From contig CAVWDE010000021.1 of the NCBI GenBank assembly GCA_963753685.1, positions 124,001 through 188,000 of the forward strand: a DNA stretch of 64,000 nt, given 5' to 3'. The position numbers and the translations under genes were made by a program. Positions 9,517-19,894 of the stretch are shown in pieces. The DNA is from DATAOG01 sp963753685 (GTDB lineage: Bacteria; Pseudomonadota; Alphaproteobacteria; Geminicoccales; Geminicoccaceae). The number at the start of each line of letters is the position of its first letter. Within the stretch, counting starts at the first letter, position 1. Below the pieces are notes generated by a model, which saw nothing but the letters and a program-made list of their open reading frames with translations, ran no database searches and was not told the DNA's origin.

Positions 9517-10916
9517 TGGCCGCGCAGGCGTTCGATCTGGTCGTGATCGGCGGCGGGCCGGGGGGCTATGTCGCGGCGATCCGGGCGGCCCAGCTCGGCA
9601 TGAAGACCGCGCTGGTCGAGCGCGAGCATCTGGGCGGCATCTGCCTGAACTGGGGCTGCATCCCGACCAAGGCGCTGCTGCGCTCAGCCGAAATTTTCCA
9701 CTTGATGCATCACATCGGGGAGTTCGGCTTCAGCGCCAAGGAGTTGAGCTACGACTTTGACAAGGTGATCAAGCGCTCGCGCCAGGTCGCGGGCCAGCTC
9801 AACCGGGGCGTCCAGCACCTCCTGCGCAAGAACAAGGTCACCGTGTTCGATGGCCACGGCCGGCTCGACGGCAAGGGCAGCGTCGCGGTCGAAAAGGACG
9901 GCAAGCCCACCCAGGCGCTCCAGGCGCCGCACATCATCCTCGCGACCGGCGCCCGCGCGCGCACCCTGCCGGGCCTCGAACCGGACGGCAGGCTGATCTG
10001 GACCTACAAGGAAGCGATGGTCCCGGACGCCATGCCGAAATCGGTCCTGGTGATCGGCTCGGGCGCGATCGGCATCGAGTTCGCGAGCTTCTATGACCAC
10101 ATGGGTGCGGACGTGACCGTGGTCGAGGTGCTCGACCGCGTGCTGCCGGTCGAGGACGAGGAGATCTCGGCCGCCGCGCGCAAACAGTTCGAAAAACGCG
10201 GCATCAAGATCCAGACCAGCGCCATGGTCAGCGGGTTGAGCACGAGCAACGGCACGGTCCGTGGCAAGATCGAGGCGAACGGTCAGGCGAGCGACATCGA
10301 GGTCGAGCGCGTGGTGCTGGCGATCGGCATCACCGGCAACGTCGAGAATCTCGGCCTCGAGGGCACGGGCGTGAACGTGGAGAAGGGCCACGTCGTGGTC
10401 GACGAGTGGCTCCGTACCGGCGAGCCCGGGGTCTATGCGATCGGCGATCTCGCCGGCCCGCCCTGGCTCGCGCACAAGGCCTCCCACGAGGGCGTGATCT
10501 GCGTCGAGCGGATCAAGGGCCTGAACGAGGTCCACCCGCTCGATGTCGCCAAGATTCCGGGCTGCACCTATTGCACGCCCCAGGTCGCAAGCGTCGGCCT
10601 GACCGAGCGGGCGGCCAAAGAGCGGGGCTACGAGGTCAAGGTCGGTCGTTTTCCGTACCTCGCCAACGGCAAGGCGATCGCGCTCGGCGAGACCGAGGGC
10701 CTGGTCAAGACCGTGTTCGACGCCAGGACCGGCGAGCTGCTCGGCGCGCACATGATCGGCGCCGAGGTCACCGAGCTGATCCAGGGCTATGCGATCGCGC
10801 GCCAGATGGAGGCGACCGAGCTCGACCTGATGCATGCGGTCTTCCCGCATCCGACGCTCTCGGAGATGATGCACGAATCCGTCCTTGACGCCTACGGCCG
10901 TGCTATCCACTTCTGA
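9516..10916 (+). CDS. lpdA: Dihydrolipoyl dehydrogenase (E3)
   Basis: Reoxidises dihydrolipoamide with NAD+, completing the pyruvate dehydrogenase complex. 466 residues. FAD-binding GGGPGGYVAA near the start, redox disulfide GGICLNWGCIPTKALL (Cys43, Cys48; the C-x4-C has Asn-Trp in place of the commoner Asn-Val, a known variant), NAD site VIGSGAIGIEFASF, FAD motif VYAIGDLAG, and the C-terminal His-Glu pair in HAVFPHPTLSEMMHE. ATG overlaps the upstream DUF29 stop by TGATG. The close packing argues this copy serves the pyruvate complex. Confidence 0.96.
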   Translation: MAAQAFDLVVIGGGPGGYVAAIRAAQLGMKTALVEREHLGGICLNWGCIPTKALLRSAEIFHLMHHIGEFGFSAKELSYDFDKVIKRSRQVAGQLNRGVQHLLRKNKVTVFDGHGRLDGKGSVAVEKDGKPTQALQAPHIILATGARARTLPGLEPDGRLIWTYKEAMVPDAMPKSVLVIGSGAIGIEFASFYDHMGADVTVVEVLDRVLPVEDEEISAAARKQFEKRGIKIQTSAMVSGLSTSNGTVRGKIEANGQASDIEVERVVLAIGITGNVENLGLEGTGVNVEKGHVVVDEWLRTGEPGVYAIGDLAGPPWLAHKASHEGVICVERIKGLNEVHPLDVAKIPGCTYCTPQVASVGLTERAAKERGYEVKVGRFPYLANGKAIALGETEGLVKTVFDARTGELLGAHMIGAEVTELIQGYAIARQMEATELDLMHAVFPHPTLSEMMHESVLDAYGRAIHF

Positions 10917-10944
10917 ACCATGCGAAAGGCGGCAGCCGAGCGCG

Positions 10945-11871
10945 ATGACTGAGATCCTGGACCCGACGACCAGCACCGGCAGCCGGCGCAAGCCGCCCTG
11001 GATCCGGGTCAAGGCGCCGAGCTCGACCGGCTATCACGAGACCCGCCGCCTGATGCGGGCCAAGAGCCTGCATACGGTCTGCGAGGAGGCGGCCTGCCCG
11101 AACATCGGCGAGTGCTGGACCCAGGGTCACGCAACGGTCATGATCCTGGGCGATACCTGCACGCGCGCCTGCGCGTTCTGCAACGTCAAGACCGGACGGC
11201 CGCGCGCGGTCGACCCGGACGAGCCCCGGCACCTGGCCGAAGCGCTACGCGAGCTCGGCCTCAAGCACATCGTGATCACCTCGGTCGACCGGGACGATCT
11301 GCCGGATGGCGGCGCCTTCCAGTTCGTCCGCTGCATCGAGGCGATCCGGAGCACTTCGCCCGCGACCACGATCGAGATTCTGACGCCCGACTTCCTGCGC
11401 AAGCCCGGCGCGGTCGAGACGATCGTCGACGCCGGCCCCGACGTCTACAACCACAACCTCGAAACCGTGCCGCGCCTCTATCGGACCGTGCGCCCGGGCG
11501 CCCGCTACTACCATTCGTTGCGCCTGCTCGACCGGGTCAAGGAGCGCGACCCGAGCCGGTTCACCAAGTCCGGCCTCATGGTCGGGCTCGGCGAGGAGAA
11601 GCGCGAGATCTACCAGGTGATGGACGACCTGCGCTCGGCCGCGGTCGATTTCCTGACCATCGGCCAGTACCTGCAGCCGACGCCGCGCCATCATCCGGTC
11701 CTGCGCTTCGTGCCGCCCGCGGAATTCGAGGACTACGCAAGGATGGCGCGCGCGAAGGGCTTCCTGATGGTCTCCGCCTCGCCCCTGACGCGGAGCTCCT
11801 ATCACGCGGGCGACGACTTCGAGCGCCTGCGGCGTGCCCGCCAGACGGCCCTCGCCACCGCCGCGGAGTAG
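10945..11871 (+). CDS. lipA: Lipoyl synthase (radical SAM)
   Basis: Inserts two sulfurs into octanoyl groups on lipoyl domains. 308 residues. Auxiliary cluster motif CEEAACPNIGEC (Cys46, Cys51, Cys57), radical SAM motif CTRACAFC (Cys72, Cys76, Cys79) and the C-terminal RSSYHAGD serine ligand are present. ATG 10945 is chosen so the protein begins shortly before the conserved PPWIRVKAP; an in-frame extension upstream into lpdA is not needed. Its products modify the Lys43 and Lys45 sites encoded in pdhB and pdhC just upstream. Confidence 0.95.
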   Translation: MTEILDPTTSTGSRRKPPWIRVKAPSSTGYHETRRLMRAKSLHTVCEEAACPNIGECWTQGHATVMILGDTCTRACAFCNVKTGRPRAVDPDEPRHLAEALRELGLKHIVITSVDRDDLPDGGAFQFVRCIEAIRSTSPATTIEILTPDFLRKPGAVETIVDAGPDVYNHNLETVPRLYRTVRPGARYYHSLRLLDRVKERDPSRFTKSGLMVGLGEEKREIYQVMDDLRSAAVDFLTIGQYLQPTPRHHPVLRFVPPAEFEDYARMARAKGFLMVSASPLTRSSYHAGDDFERLRRARQTALATAAE

Positions 11872-11879
11872 CCGTATCG

Positions 11880-12368
11880 ATGCCGACCCATGCCGAGCAG
11901 CGCCATCTGCCCTACAGCCAGAAGCAGCTGTTCGATCTGGTCGCGGCGGTCGAACGCTATCCGGAGTTCCTGCCCTGGTGCAGCGCCTGCCGGATCACCC
12001 GGCGCGACGGTCAGACCTTCCACGCCGATCTCGTGGTGCGCTTCAAGGTGTTCCAGGAGCGGTTTGCCTCGCGGGTGACCCTGCACCCCCATTCGCTGAT
12101 CGACGTCGAATACATCAATGGCCCGTTCCGCTACCTCAACAACCACTGGCGCTTCATCGAGGCCGAGGACGGCGGCGCGGTGATCGACTTCTACGTCGAT
12201 TTCGAGTTCCGTTCGCGGATGCTGCAGAAGCTGATCGGGCTGTTGTTCAACGAGGCGGTCTCGCGCATGGTCGGCGCGTTCGAGACCCGCGCGAGGCAGC
12301 TCTACGGCGACCGCACCACCCCGGCCGAGGCTGCAGCACCCTGCCGCCCTGCGGCCTCGCGGGCATAA
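11880..12368 (+). CDS. COQ10/RatA-like START domain protein
   Basis: 162-residue single-domain protein of the polyketide cyclase/START superfamily. Motifs typical of the COQ10 branch are YSQKQLFDLVAAVERYPEFLPWC and GPFRYLNNHWRF, with a C-terminal helix ending the hydrophobic cavity (LFNEAVSRMVGAFETRA). In mitochondria Coq10 binds ubiquinone; E. coli RatA belongs to the same family but has been assigned other roles. Location after lipA is conserved in Alphaproteobacteria. ATG 11880 lies nine bases after the lipA stop. A quinone-chaperone role is the better guess. Confidence 0.82.
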   Translation: MPTHAEQRHLPYSQKQLFDLVAAVERYPEFLPWCSACRITRRDGQTFHADLVVRFKVFQERFASRVTLHPHSLIDVEYINGPFRYLNNHWRFIEAEDGGAVIDFYVDFEFRSRMLQKLIGLLFNEAVSRMVGAFETRARQLYGDRTTPAEAAAPCRPAASRA

Positions 12369-12499
12369 CCACACGGCGCAGCGATCATTCCCGTCTTCGC
12401 GTCCGAATAGGCCGGCGGCCGGATCCGTTTACCAATCAGTAACCCTGTCGAGCTTAGGTGCGGGTGGCAGACCGATCACGAACCGGCCGCAACGCCACC

Positions 12500-13567
12500 A
12501 TGACGCGTCGCCCCGCCTTGCTGCTCTGCGCGGCCATGCTCGCGCTCTCGAGCTGCGCCAGCATCGGCCCGGCCAGCGTCCGGCGGGATCAGGTCGACTA
12601 CGCCGATGCGGTCAGCGAGGGGGCCAAGCGGCAGCTGCTGCTCAACCTGGTCAAGCTGCGCTACGGCGACACCCCGAACTTCGTCACCCTCAGCCAGCTG
12701 GTCGCCGGCTACACCCTCGAGAGCCGGCTGGCGCTCGGCGCCGATTTCAACAGCGACAATCTGGTCTTCGGGCGTCATTTCGGTTTGGGCCTCGGCGGCA
12801 CCTTCAGCGATCATCCGACCGCCACCTACACGCCGCTGCAGGGGGCGGCATTCGCCGAGCTGATGCTGAAGCCGATCTCGCCCAACTCGCTGTTCGCGGT
12901 GATCCTCGCCGGCGGCCCGCCGCGCATCGTGCTCGGCCTCGGGGTCGAGGCGATCAACGGCCTGAACAACGGCTCGCGCCGACCGGGCGGCTTTCTGCCG
13001 GAGCGCCGGGAGTTCAATCAGGTGCTGCGCCTGATCAGCGAGCTCAACGACGCGGGCCGCCTGCAGCTGCGCTTCGAATCGACCCCGACGGGGGTGCAGG
13101 CCTATCTCGAGACGCGGCGGCGGGACGGCAAGCTCTCCGATCCACGCTACGGGCAGCTGATCAAGCTTTTGGGCCTGGACCCGAAACTCGGCCGCTACCG
13201 GATCGCGTTCGGGCTCGGCGACAGTGGCGCCGACGAGATCACGATCCAGACCCGCTCCCTGATCGAAACCCTGAGAGAGATCGCATCGCGCATCTCGGTG
13301 CCGGACGCGGACATCGAGGATGGCCGCACCTACGCAGCGCCGCCGACGATCGAAGGCAGCGATGGACGGATCGACCTCGGCGTCCGCACTCAGATGCTGC
13401 CGCCGCTCGATGCCTTCGTTGCCATCAGCTACGACGGCGACTGGTTCTGGATCTCGAACAACGATTTCCAGGCCAAGCAGAGCTTCACGATGCTGATGCT
13501 GCTGTTCAACCTCGCCACCCCCGGCTCCGAGACGGGCCTGCCGGTGATCACCATCCCGACCGGCTAA
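12500..13567 (+). CDS. Uncharacterised lipoprotein
   Basis: 355 residues with a lipoprotein signal: basic start, hydrophobic stretch, lipobox LSSC with lipidation at Cys19. The mature part starts ASIGPASVRRDQVDYADAV and has a conserved-looking KRQLLLNLVKLRYGDTPNFV block. The residue after Cys is Ala, which fits outer-membrane sorting under the E. coli rule. No enzyme motif seen. Stands alone, convergent with the ABC transporter genes at 13597. Function unknown. A 131-base gap upstream presumably holds its own promoter. Confidence 0.75.
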   Translation: MTRRPALLLCAAMLALSSCASIGPASVRRDQVDYADAVSEGAKRQLLLNLVKLRYGDTPNFVTLSQLVAGYTLESRLALGADFNSDNLVFGRHFGLGLGGTFSDHPTATYTPLQGAAFAELMLKPISPNSLFAVILAGGPPRIVLGLGVEAINGLNNGSRRPGGFLPERREFNQVLRLISELNDAGRLQLRFESTPTGVQAYLETRRRDGKLSDPRYGQLIKLLGLDPKLGRYRIAFGLGDSGADEITIQTRSLIETLREIASRISVPDADIEDGRTYAAPPTIEGSDGRIDLGVRTQMLPPLDAFVAISYDGDWFWISNNDFQAKQSFTMLMLLFNLATPGSETGLPVITIPTG

Positions 13568-13596
13568 ACTCGGGCGCGCTCGGTCTCGACCCGACC

Positions 13597-14609
<1,013 letters not shown>

Positions 14610-14613
<4 letters not shown>

Positions 14614-15644
14614 GACGGCGCCGTGGCCGCGCTGCTGGCCGGCACGCGGTAGCCGGTGTGACGGATGCAGGCGGCGAGATGGCCCGGCCGCAGCTCGATC
14701 AGCGGCGGCTGGCACGCCGCACACTCGGACCGGGCATAGGGGCAGCGCGGCGCATAGCGGCAGCCGGGCGGCAGGGCGAAGGGGCTCGGCACGACGCCCG
14801 GGATCGCCTGCAACCGCGGGCGCTCATCGTCGAGCGAGGGGATGCTGCCGAGCAGCCCCTCGGTATAGGGATGAAGCGGCGCCTCGAAGGTCGGATCGAC
14901 GTCCGCCTGCTCGACCACGCGGCCCGCGTACAGGACCAGCACCCGATCGACGTACTCCGCAACCACGCCGAGGTCGTGGGTGATCAGGACGACCGCCATG
15001 CCGGTCTGCTCCTGCAGCGCGCGCAGAAGTTCCAAAATCTGCGCCTGGATGGTGACGTCGAGGGCGGTGGTCGGCTCGTCGGCGAGGAGGAGGCGCGGGC
15101 TGCAGGACAGCGCGATCGCGATCATCACCCGCTGGCGCATGCCGCCCGAGAGCTGGTGCGGGTACTCGTCGAGGCGCTGGGCGGGCGAGGGGATGCCGAC
15201 CCGGTCGAGCAGATCGAGCGCCCGCCTGCGCGCCGCCGCGGCGCCGACCCGCTCGTGGTAGCGGATCGTCTCGACGATCTGGTCGCCGACCGTGAGCACC
15301 GGATTGAGCGAGGTCATCGGCTCCTGGAAGATCATCGCGATCTCGGCGCCGCGCACCTGGCGCATCCGCCGCTCGGACAATTCGAGCAGGTTCCTGCCGT
15401 CGAGCAGCACCTGGCCGGCGGCAATCCGGCCGGGCGGGCTCGGGATCAGGCGCAGGATCGAGAGCGCGGTCACGCTCTTGCCGCTGCCCGACTCGCCGAC
15501 GATGCCCAAGACCTCGCCCCCGGCGAGATCGAAGCTCACGTCCTCGATCGCCGCGAACGTGCCTTCGTCGGCCCTGAACTCGGTGCGCAAACCGCGGACG
15601 CTCAACAGCGGCGCCACGGGGCCCGCTCCCCGCCCCGCGCTCAC
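14610..15644 (-). CDS. Dipeptide/oligopeptide ABC transporter ATP-binding protein (DppD/OppD type)
   Basis: 344-residue ATPase with Walker A GESGSGKSV, signature LSGGMRQRVMIAIAL, Walker B LLLADEPTTALD and the C-terminal cluster CRYAPRCPYARSECAAC seen in OppD/DppD. GTG at 15644 is taken as the start because it overlaps the upstream permease stop as GTGA and the protein then begins about 14 residues before the first conserved strand. Works as a heterodimer with the next ATPase on the cytoplasmic face. Confidence 0.92.
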
Positions 15645-16549
15645 TGCTGCACCTTGAGGCGGGGGTCGAGGACGTCGCGCAGGCCGTCGCCGAGCAGGTT
15701 GAGGCCGAGCACCGTCATCGCGAGCGCCAGGCCCGGGATCGCCGTGATCCAGGGCGCCTCGCGAATGTACTGGCGGCCCTCGGCGATGATATTGCCCCAG
15801 GTGGGCGTCGGCGGCTGGGCGCCAAGCCCGAGAAAGCTCAGGACCGCCTCGGAGAGGATCGCATAGGCGAAGATGAAGGTCAGCTGGACGATCAGCGGCG
15901 CCATGCAGTTGGGCAGGATGTGGTAGCGGAGGATGCGCAGGTCGCTCGCGCCGATCGCGCGCGCCGCCTGGACATACTCCATCTCGCGCACGACCAGCAC
16001 CGAGGCGCGCACGATGCGCGCAGTCCGAGGCGTATAGACCGCGGCCAGGGCGATCACGGCGTTGACCGAGCCAGGCCCCAGCGCCGCCGTGATCCCGATC
16101 GCGAGCAGGATCACCGGGAAAGCCATGAAGGCATCCGCGATCCGCATCAGAAGGTTGTCGAGGCGCTGGAAATAGCCCGCGAGCGCGCCGATCAAGGTTC
16201 CGAACACGGCGTTCAGGACCACGACGCCAAGCCCGATCAGGAGCGACAGCCGGGCGCCGTAGAGGACCCGGCTCCACTGGCTGCGGCCGAAGTTGTCGGT
16301 GCCGAACGGCCACGCCAGGCTCGGCGGCTGGAAGCGGTCGCGGATCGAGAGCTTCAAAGGATCGGCCGTGGTGATCAGATCGGCGAGCAGCGCCGCCGAC
16401 GCGACCACCAGCACCAGCAGCGCGCCGGTCACGAACAGCTTGTGGCGGAGCAGCCGACGGAGCGTGGGGTGCCGGCGCCGGATGCGCTCCTCGACCGGCG
16501 GCGCGATCGCCGCGGGCGGGACGCCTGCGCGCAGCGTCTCATGAGCCAT
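15641..16549 (-). CDS. ABC transporter permease (DppC/OppC type)
   Basis: 302-residue inner-membrane permease. Soluble start, a first membrane span near LFVTGALLVLVVASAALLAD, the periplasmic segment with FGTDNFGRSQWSRVLYGARLSL typical of OppC/DppC, then five further spans. The EAA loop VQAARAIGASDLRILRYHILPN contacts the ATPases. ATG 16549 overlaps the end of the DppB-type gene by 11 bases. Confidence 0.93.
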   Translation of the reverse strand: MAHETLRAGVPPAAIAPPVEERIRRRHPTLRRLLRHKLFVTGALLVLVVASAALLADLITTADPLKLSIRDRFQPPSLAWPFGTDNFGRSQWSRVLYGARLSLLIGLGVVVLNAVFGTLIGALAGYFQRLDNLLMRIADAFMAFPVILLAIGITAALGPGSVNAVIALAAVYTPRTARIVRASVLVVREMEYVQAARAIGASDLRILRYHILPNCMAPLIVQLTFIFAYAILSEAVLSFLGLGAQPPTPTWGNIIAEGRQYIREAPWITAIPGLALAMTVLGLNLLGDGLRDVLDPRLKVQQ

Positions 16550-17492
16550 CGCGGTAGCGGACCCGGGGATCGAAATAAGCGTACAGCACGTCGACCACCA
16601 GATTGAGCAGCAGCAGCATGGTCGCGACCAGCAACAGGCCGCCCTGGATCACCGGATAGTCGCGGCGCAGGATCGCCGAGCCGAGCAGGGAGCCCACGCC
16701 CGGGATCGAGAAGATGGTCTCGATCACCACCGATCCGGACAAGAGCAGGCTGAACACGATGCCGATCACCGTGACCACCGGGATCATGGCGTTCTTGAGC
16801 GCATGCAGGCCGACCACGCGGTATTCGGGCAGGCCCTTGGCGCGCGCCGTGCGGATGTAGTCCTGGCGCAGCACTTCCAGCATGGTCGAGCGGGTGATCC
16901 GCGCGAGCAGGCCCATTTGCAGCATCGCGAGCGAAATCGCGGGCAGGGTCGCGGCCCGCAGCCAGCCGAGCAGATCGGCCCGGAAATCGACGTAGCCGCC
17001 GCTCGGCAGCCAGCCGAGATGGACCGCGAACAGCACGATCAGCATCAGGCCGAGCCAGAAATTCGGCAGGCTGACCCCGATCAGCGCGACCGTCATGACC
17101 AGCTGGTCGACCCAGCTGTTCTGGCGCAGCGCCGCAAGCACGCCGCAGAGGATGCCGAACAGGAGCGTGATCGCGAGCGCATAGAGCGCGATCGAGATCG
17201 AGACCGGCAGCCGCTCGAGCGTCACTTCGAGCACGTCGCGGCCGAGCAGGAAGGAGGTGCCGAGATGGCCGTGCAAAAGGTTCGCGTACCAGCTCAGCAG
17301 CTGGATGTGGAACGGCTGGTCGAGGCCGAGCTGGACCCGGACCCGCTCGACCTCCGCAGGCGTGGCGCTGAGGCCGGCGACCAGGATCGCCGGGTCGCCC
17401 GGCACCAATTGCATCAGCGAGAACGAGATCAGCGTGACCAGGAACAGGACCGGGATCGAACTCAGCAGCCGCCGGAGGATGTAGCGGCCCAT
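16539..17492 (-). CDS. ABC transporter permease (DppB/OppB type)
   Basis: 317-residue permease starting MGRYILRRLLSSIPVLFLVTLISF, the standard OppB/DppB opening. Features LVPGDPA after the first span and the EAA loop YIRTARAKGLPEYRVVGLHALKNA. Six predicted spans. It follows the binding-protein gene after 56 bases, which is the usual break allowing more binding protein than membrane components. Confidence 0.93.
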   Translation of the reverse strand: MGRYILRRLLSSIPVLFLVTLISFSLMQLVPGDPAILVAGLSATPAEVERVRVQLGLDQPFHIQLLSWYANLLHGHLGTSFLLGRDVLEVTLERLPVSISIALYALAITLLFGILCGVLAALRQNSWVDQLVMTVALIGVSLPNFWLGLMLIVLFAVHLGWLPSGGYVDFRADLLGWLRAATLPAISLAMLQMGLLARITRSTMLEVLRQDYIRTARAKGLPEYRVVGLHALKNAMIPVVTVIGIVFSLLLSGSVVIETIFSIPGVGSLLGSAILRRDYPVIQGGLLLVATMLLLLNLVVDVLYAYFDPRVRYRDGS

Positions 17493-17548
17493 TCAGGACC
17501 CTTCCCGGCTCCCGGCGTCCGTGTCCGCGCGTGCCTCTCCGCGCTGGC

Positions 17549-19138
17549 TCAGGACGGCTTCTCCATCCAGACGTTGTACATGCGCGGAATCCGGAACGGC
17601 ACGAAGTTGTGGACGTTCGAGCGCGTCGCCTGGTTCTTGGTCAGCCAGCCGAACGGCAGGGCCAGCCCGTTCGCCATCACCTCGTATTGGGCGCGCGCGA
17701 AGGCCTTGGCCCGCTCCTCGAAGGTCGGCAGGTTGAGCATGTCGTGATAGGCGGCATCGAACACCGGATCGGTGTCGTCGGGATGGGCGAAATTGTAGAT
17801 CGGCCGGGGCCTCGCCAGGAACTTGAAGACCGCCAGATAGCCGAGCGACATGTTGGTGCCCCAGCCGGTGAAGTGATAGTTCCAGGCGTCCGGCTGCTTG
17901 TCGCGGGTGGCGATGGTCGCCGGCCAGTCCTGGACCTCGAGGCGCACGTTCATGCCGATCGCCTGGAGCTGCGCCTGCATGACCAGGGCGGCATTGTACA
18001 TGCTGGTATAGTCTTTGTTGGTCAGGAGCACCAGCTCCTCGCCATTGTAGCCGGCCTCCTTGAGCAGCTCCTTGGCCTTGTCCGGGTCCTTGAGGTTGAA
18101 GAACTCCTTGCCGCTGTCCGAATAGACCTTCCGGTTCCGGGTCTGGAAGCCGAAGTTGGTGTTGTAGGCGCCATCGGTCGCTGCCTCCATGATCTCGTCC
18201 ATGTCGAGCGCGGTCTGGATCGCCTTGCGGACCAGCGGCTTGTCGGTCGGCGGCTTGGCGAAGTTCGGCGTGGCGAGGTGGATCCAGAAGTTCTCGTAGG
18301 GCACGATCTTGATGTCCGGGTTCTGCTCCAGGCGCTCGACGCTCGCCTGGGGCACGTCCTCGACCGCCTGCAGCTCGCCGGTCTCGAGGCCGGCGACCCG
18401 GGCACCCGGCTCGGTCACGATGCGGAAGGTGATGCTGTCCAGGCAGGCGACCTTGTAGCCGCCGAACCCGGTCCGGTCCTCGAACTGAGCGTTCGGGACG
18501 TAGCCGTCATAGCGCTTGAGCTTGACGTGGCTGTCGGGCACGAATTCGACGAACTCGTAGGGCCCGGTGCCGACCGGCTCGAGCTTGAGCGGATCGGCCT
18601 TGGCGAGCTCGGCGGGCACGATCACGATCGGCACGCTGAAGGAGCTCAGATCCTCGAGAAAGGTCGGCTGCGCCCGGCTCATGTGGATGACGAAGGTCGC
18701 AGGGTCCGCCGCCTCCCAGCTCGCGACGTTGTCCAGGATGACGTTCTCGATGCCGACCTGCTTATAGCGGTCGAACGAGGCCACGACGTCGGCCGCGGTC
18801 ATCGGCTTGCCGTTGTGGAACTTAATGCCCTGGCGCAGCTTGAAGGTGTAGACCAGCCCGTCGTCGCCGACCTCGACCGACTGCGCGAGCTCGAGGATCG
18901 GGTTGTTGTCCTCGTCCCGGGTCATCAGCGCCTCGAAGATGTGCATGGCGATGTTGCGGGTCGAGATGGTCGAGCTCGCGTGCATGTCGAGGCTGTTGAC
19001 CTTGGCCTCCTGGCCGAACACCAGATCGCCGCCCTTGACCGGGCATTGGAAGGCCGCGCGTGCGCCGCTCGGGGCGAATGCTACCAGCGCGGTGGCGAGC
19101 ACCAGGGCGCCAAAGCGCCGCGCCTGCGTCAAGTCCAT
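17549..19138 (-). CDS. ABC transporter substrate-binding protein, family 5
   Basis: 529-residue periplasmic binding protein. Signal peptide of about 28 residues with an Ala-Arg-Ala cleavage site. Family 5 motifs: GGDLVFGQEAKVNSLD at the mature N-terminus, HIFEALMTRDEDN, YTFKLRQGIKFHNGKPMTAADVVASFDR and GTGPYEFVEF. First gene of the operon and so defines its substrate. Family 5 proteins bind peptides but also sugars, opines and glutathione; with a catabolic block nearby, a non-peptide ligand is possible. ATG 19138 is the only start that gives a clean signal peptide. Confidence 0.92.
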   Translation of the reverse strand: MDLTQARRFGALVLATALVAFAPSGARAAFQCPVKGGDLVFGQEAKVNSLDMHASSTISTRNIAMHIFEALMTRDEDNNPILELAQSVEVGDDGLVYTFKLRQGIKFHNGKPMTAADVVASFDRYKQVGIENVILDNVASWEAADPATFVIHMSRAQPTFLEDLSSFSVPIVIVPAELAKADPLKLEPVGTGPYEFVEFVPDSHVKLKRYDGYVPNAQFEDRTGFGGYKVACLDSITFRIVTEPGARVAGLETGELQAVEDVPQASVERLEQNPDIKIVPYENFWIHLATPNFAKPPTDKPLVRKAIQTALDMDEIMEAATDGAYNTNFGFQTRNRKVYSDSGKEFFNLKDPDKAKELLKEAGYNGEELVLLTNKDYTSMYNAALVMQAQLQAIGMNVRLEVQDWPATIATRDKQPDAWNYHFTGWGTNMSLGYLAVFKFLARPRPIYNFAHPDDTDPVFDAAYHDMLNLPTFEERAKAFARAQYEVMANGLALPFGWLTKNQATRSNVHNFVPFRIPRMYNVWMEKPS

Positions 19139-19291
19139 TCCAGCCTCCCCTCCGCGCACGCCCGGCCGGTGACGCGAAATTGACCGTGGCCACGGTAGCT
19201 CGCGGCGCCATCGATCGCCAACCCCCAATCCATGACGTCGGAGGCGTGTGGACGGCGAGGTTGCGCTCGCCTGAGCCGCCGGCGCCGGCCG

Positions 19292-19552
19292 GTCGGTCGC
19301 GAGATGGAACAGGCAGTCGCCGGGCTCGCAGCGGCCAATCGCGCGCCGGCAGGCCACCAGGCCGCTGCGCTGGATGTGGCAGCCGACCGGCTCGCGCGCC
19401 GGGCCCTCGACGAAGTGCACGCGAGCCGCGGGCTGGCCCGTATCGACCTGGTCGCCGAGCTGGACCAGGGTCTTGAAGACGCCGTAGTCGACCCTGGCCC
19501 CGATCAGGCTAGGGCCGGCGCTCACCGCCCGCGGCCCGACGCTATGATCCAG
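19292..19552 (-). pseudogene. Likely relic of a thymidine/pyrimidine phosphorylase C-terminus
   Basis: On the minus strand an 87-codon stretch from LDHSVG to FHLATD resembles the C-terminal domain of thymidine phosphorylases: the aspartate-x-Ser-Val-Gly motif, LGDQVDTGQPAARVH (compare the conserved GD-V-GQPLA-H pattern) and RCEPGDCLFHLA. There is no catalytic N-terminal domain and no start. The segment happens to be in frame with the binding-protein gene downstream but is separated from its signal peptide by unrelated residues, so I read it as a decayed fragment rather than a fusion. Family recognition is by eye. Confidence 0.5.
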
Positions 19553-19717
19553 GCGCATGGCACCGCGCTTGGCATGCGCTCGTCGCCCAAGCCCAACCGG
19601 TTGCAAAGCTCGCCGCCGGGCGGGGTTCTGCAGCAGCGCTTGGCGGCGCGCAAGGGGCAAGCGCCTCGCAGCGATGCGCCCGGCCGCGGCGTGAGGCGCT
19701 GCAGCCACGACGACAGG

Positions 19718-19763
19718 AGTGTGCCCTCGTGTGAAACGACAAGGAAGTGTACCCTCGTGTGAA
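19718..19763. repeat. 18-bp direct repeat, 28-bp period, upstream of the desaturase
   Basis: AGTGTGCCCTCGTGTGAA (19718-19735) recurs as AGTGTACCCTCGTGTGAA (19746-19763), 17 of 18 identical. A T-rich run and a TTGACA word (19790-19795) follow before the desaturase start at 19895. Could be paired sites for a regulator of the desaturase, or an end of a vanished mobile element. The rest of 19139-19894 holds the phosphorylase relic and no intact gene. Confidence 0.5.
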
Positions 19764-19894
19764 CCATTTTTTTCCGTTATGACGTTATCTTGACACAGAC
19801 GCATCCTACATCGGCGAGATCGGCGCCACGGGTCCGTCTTTTCGACCCAACGCGCACTCATCGACATGGCGTCACGCGACTCTTGGAGACCTCG

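Noticed and set aside
10917..10944. Riboswitch or leader before lipA
   Set aside because: Only 28 bases separate it from lpdA, too short.
19790..19818. Consensus promoter before the desaturase at TTGACA
   Set aside because: No acceptable -10 element at 16-18 bases downstream; noted only as a word.
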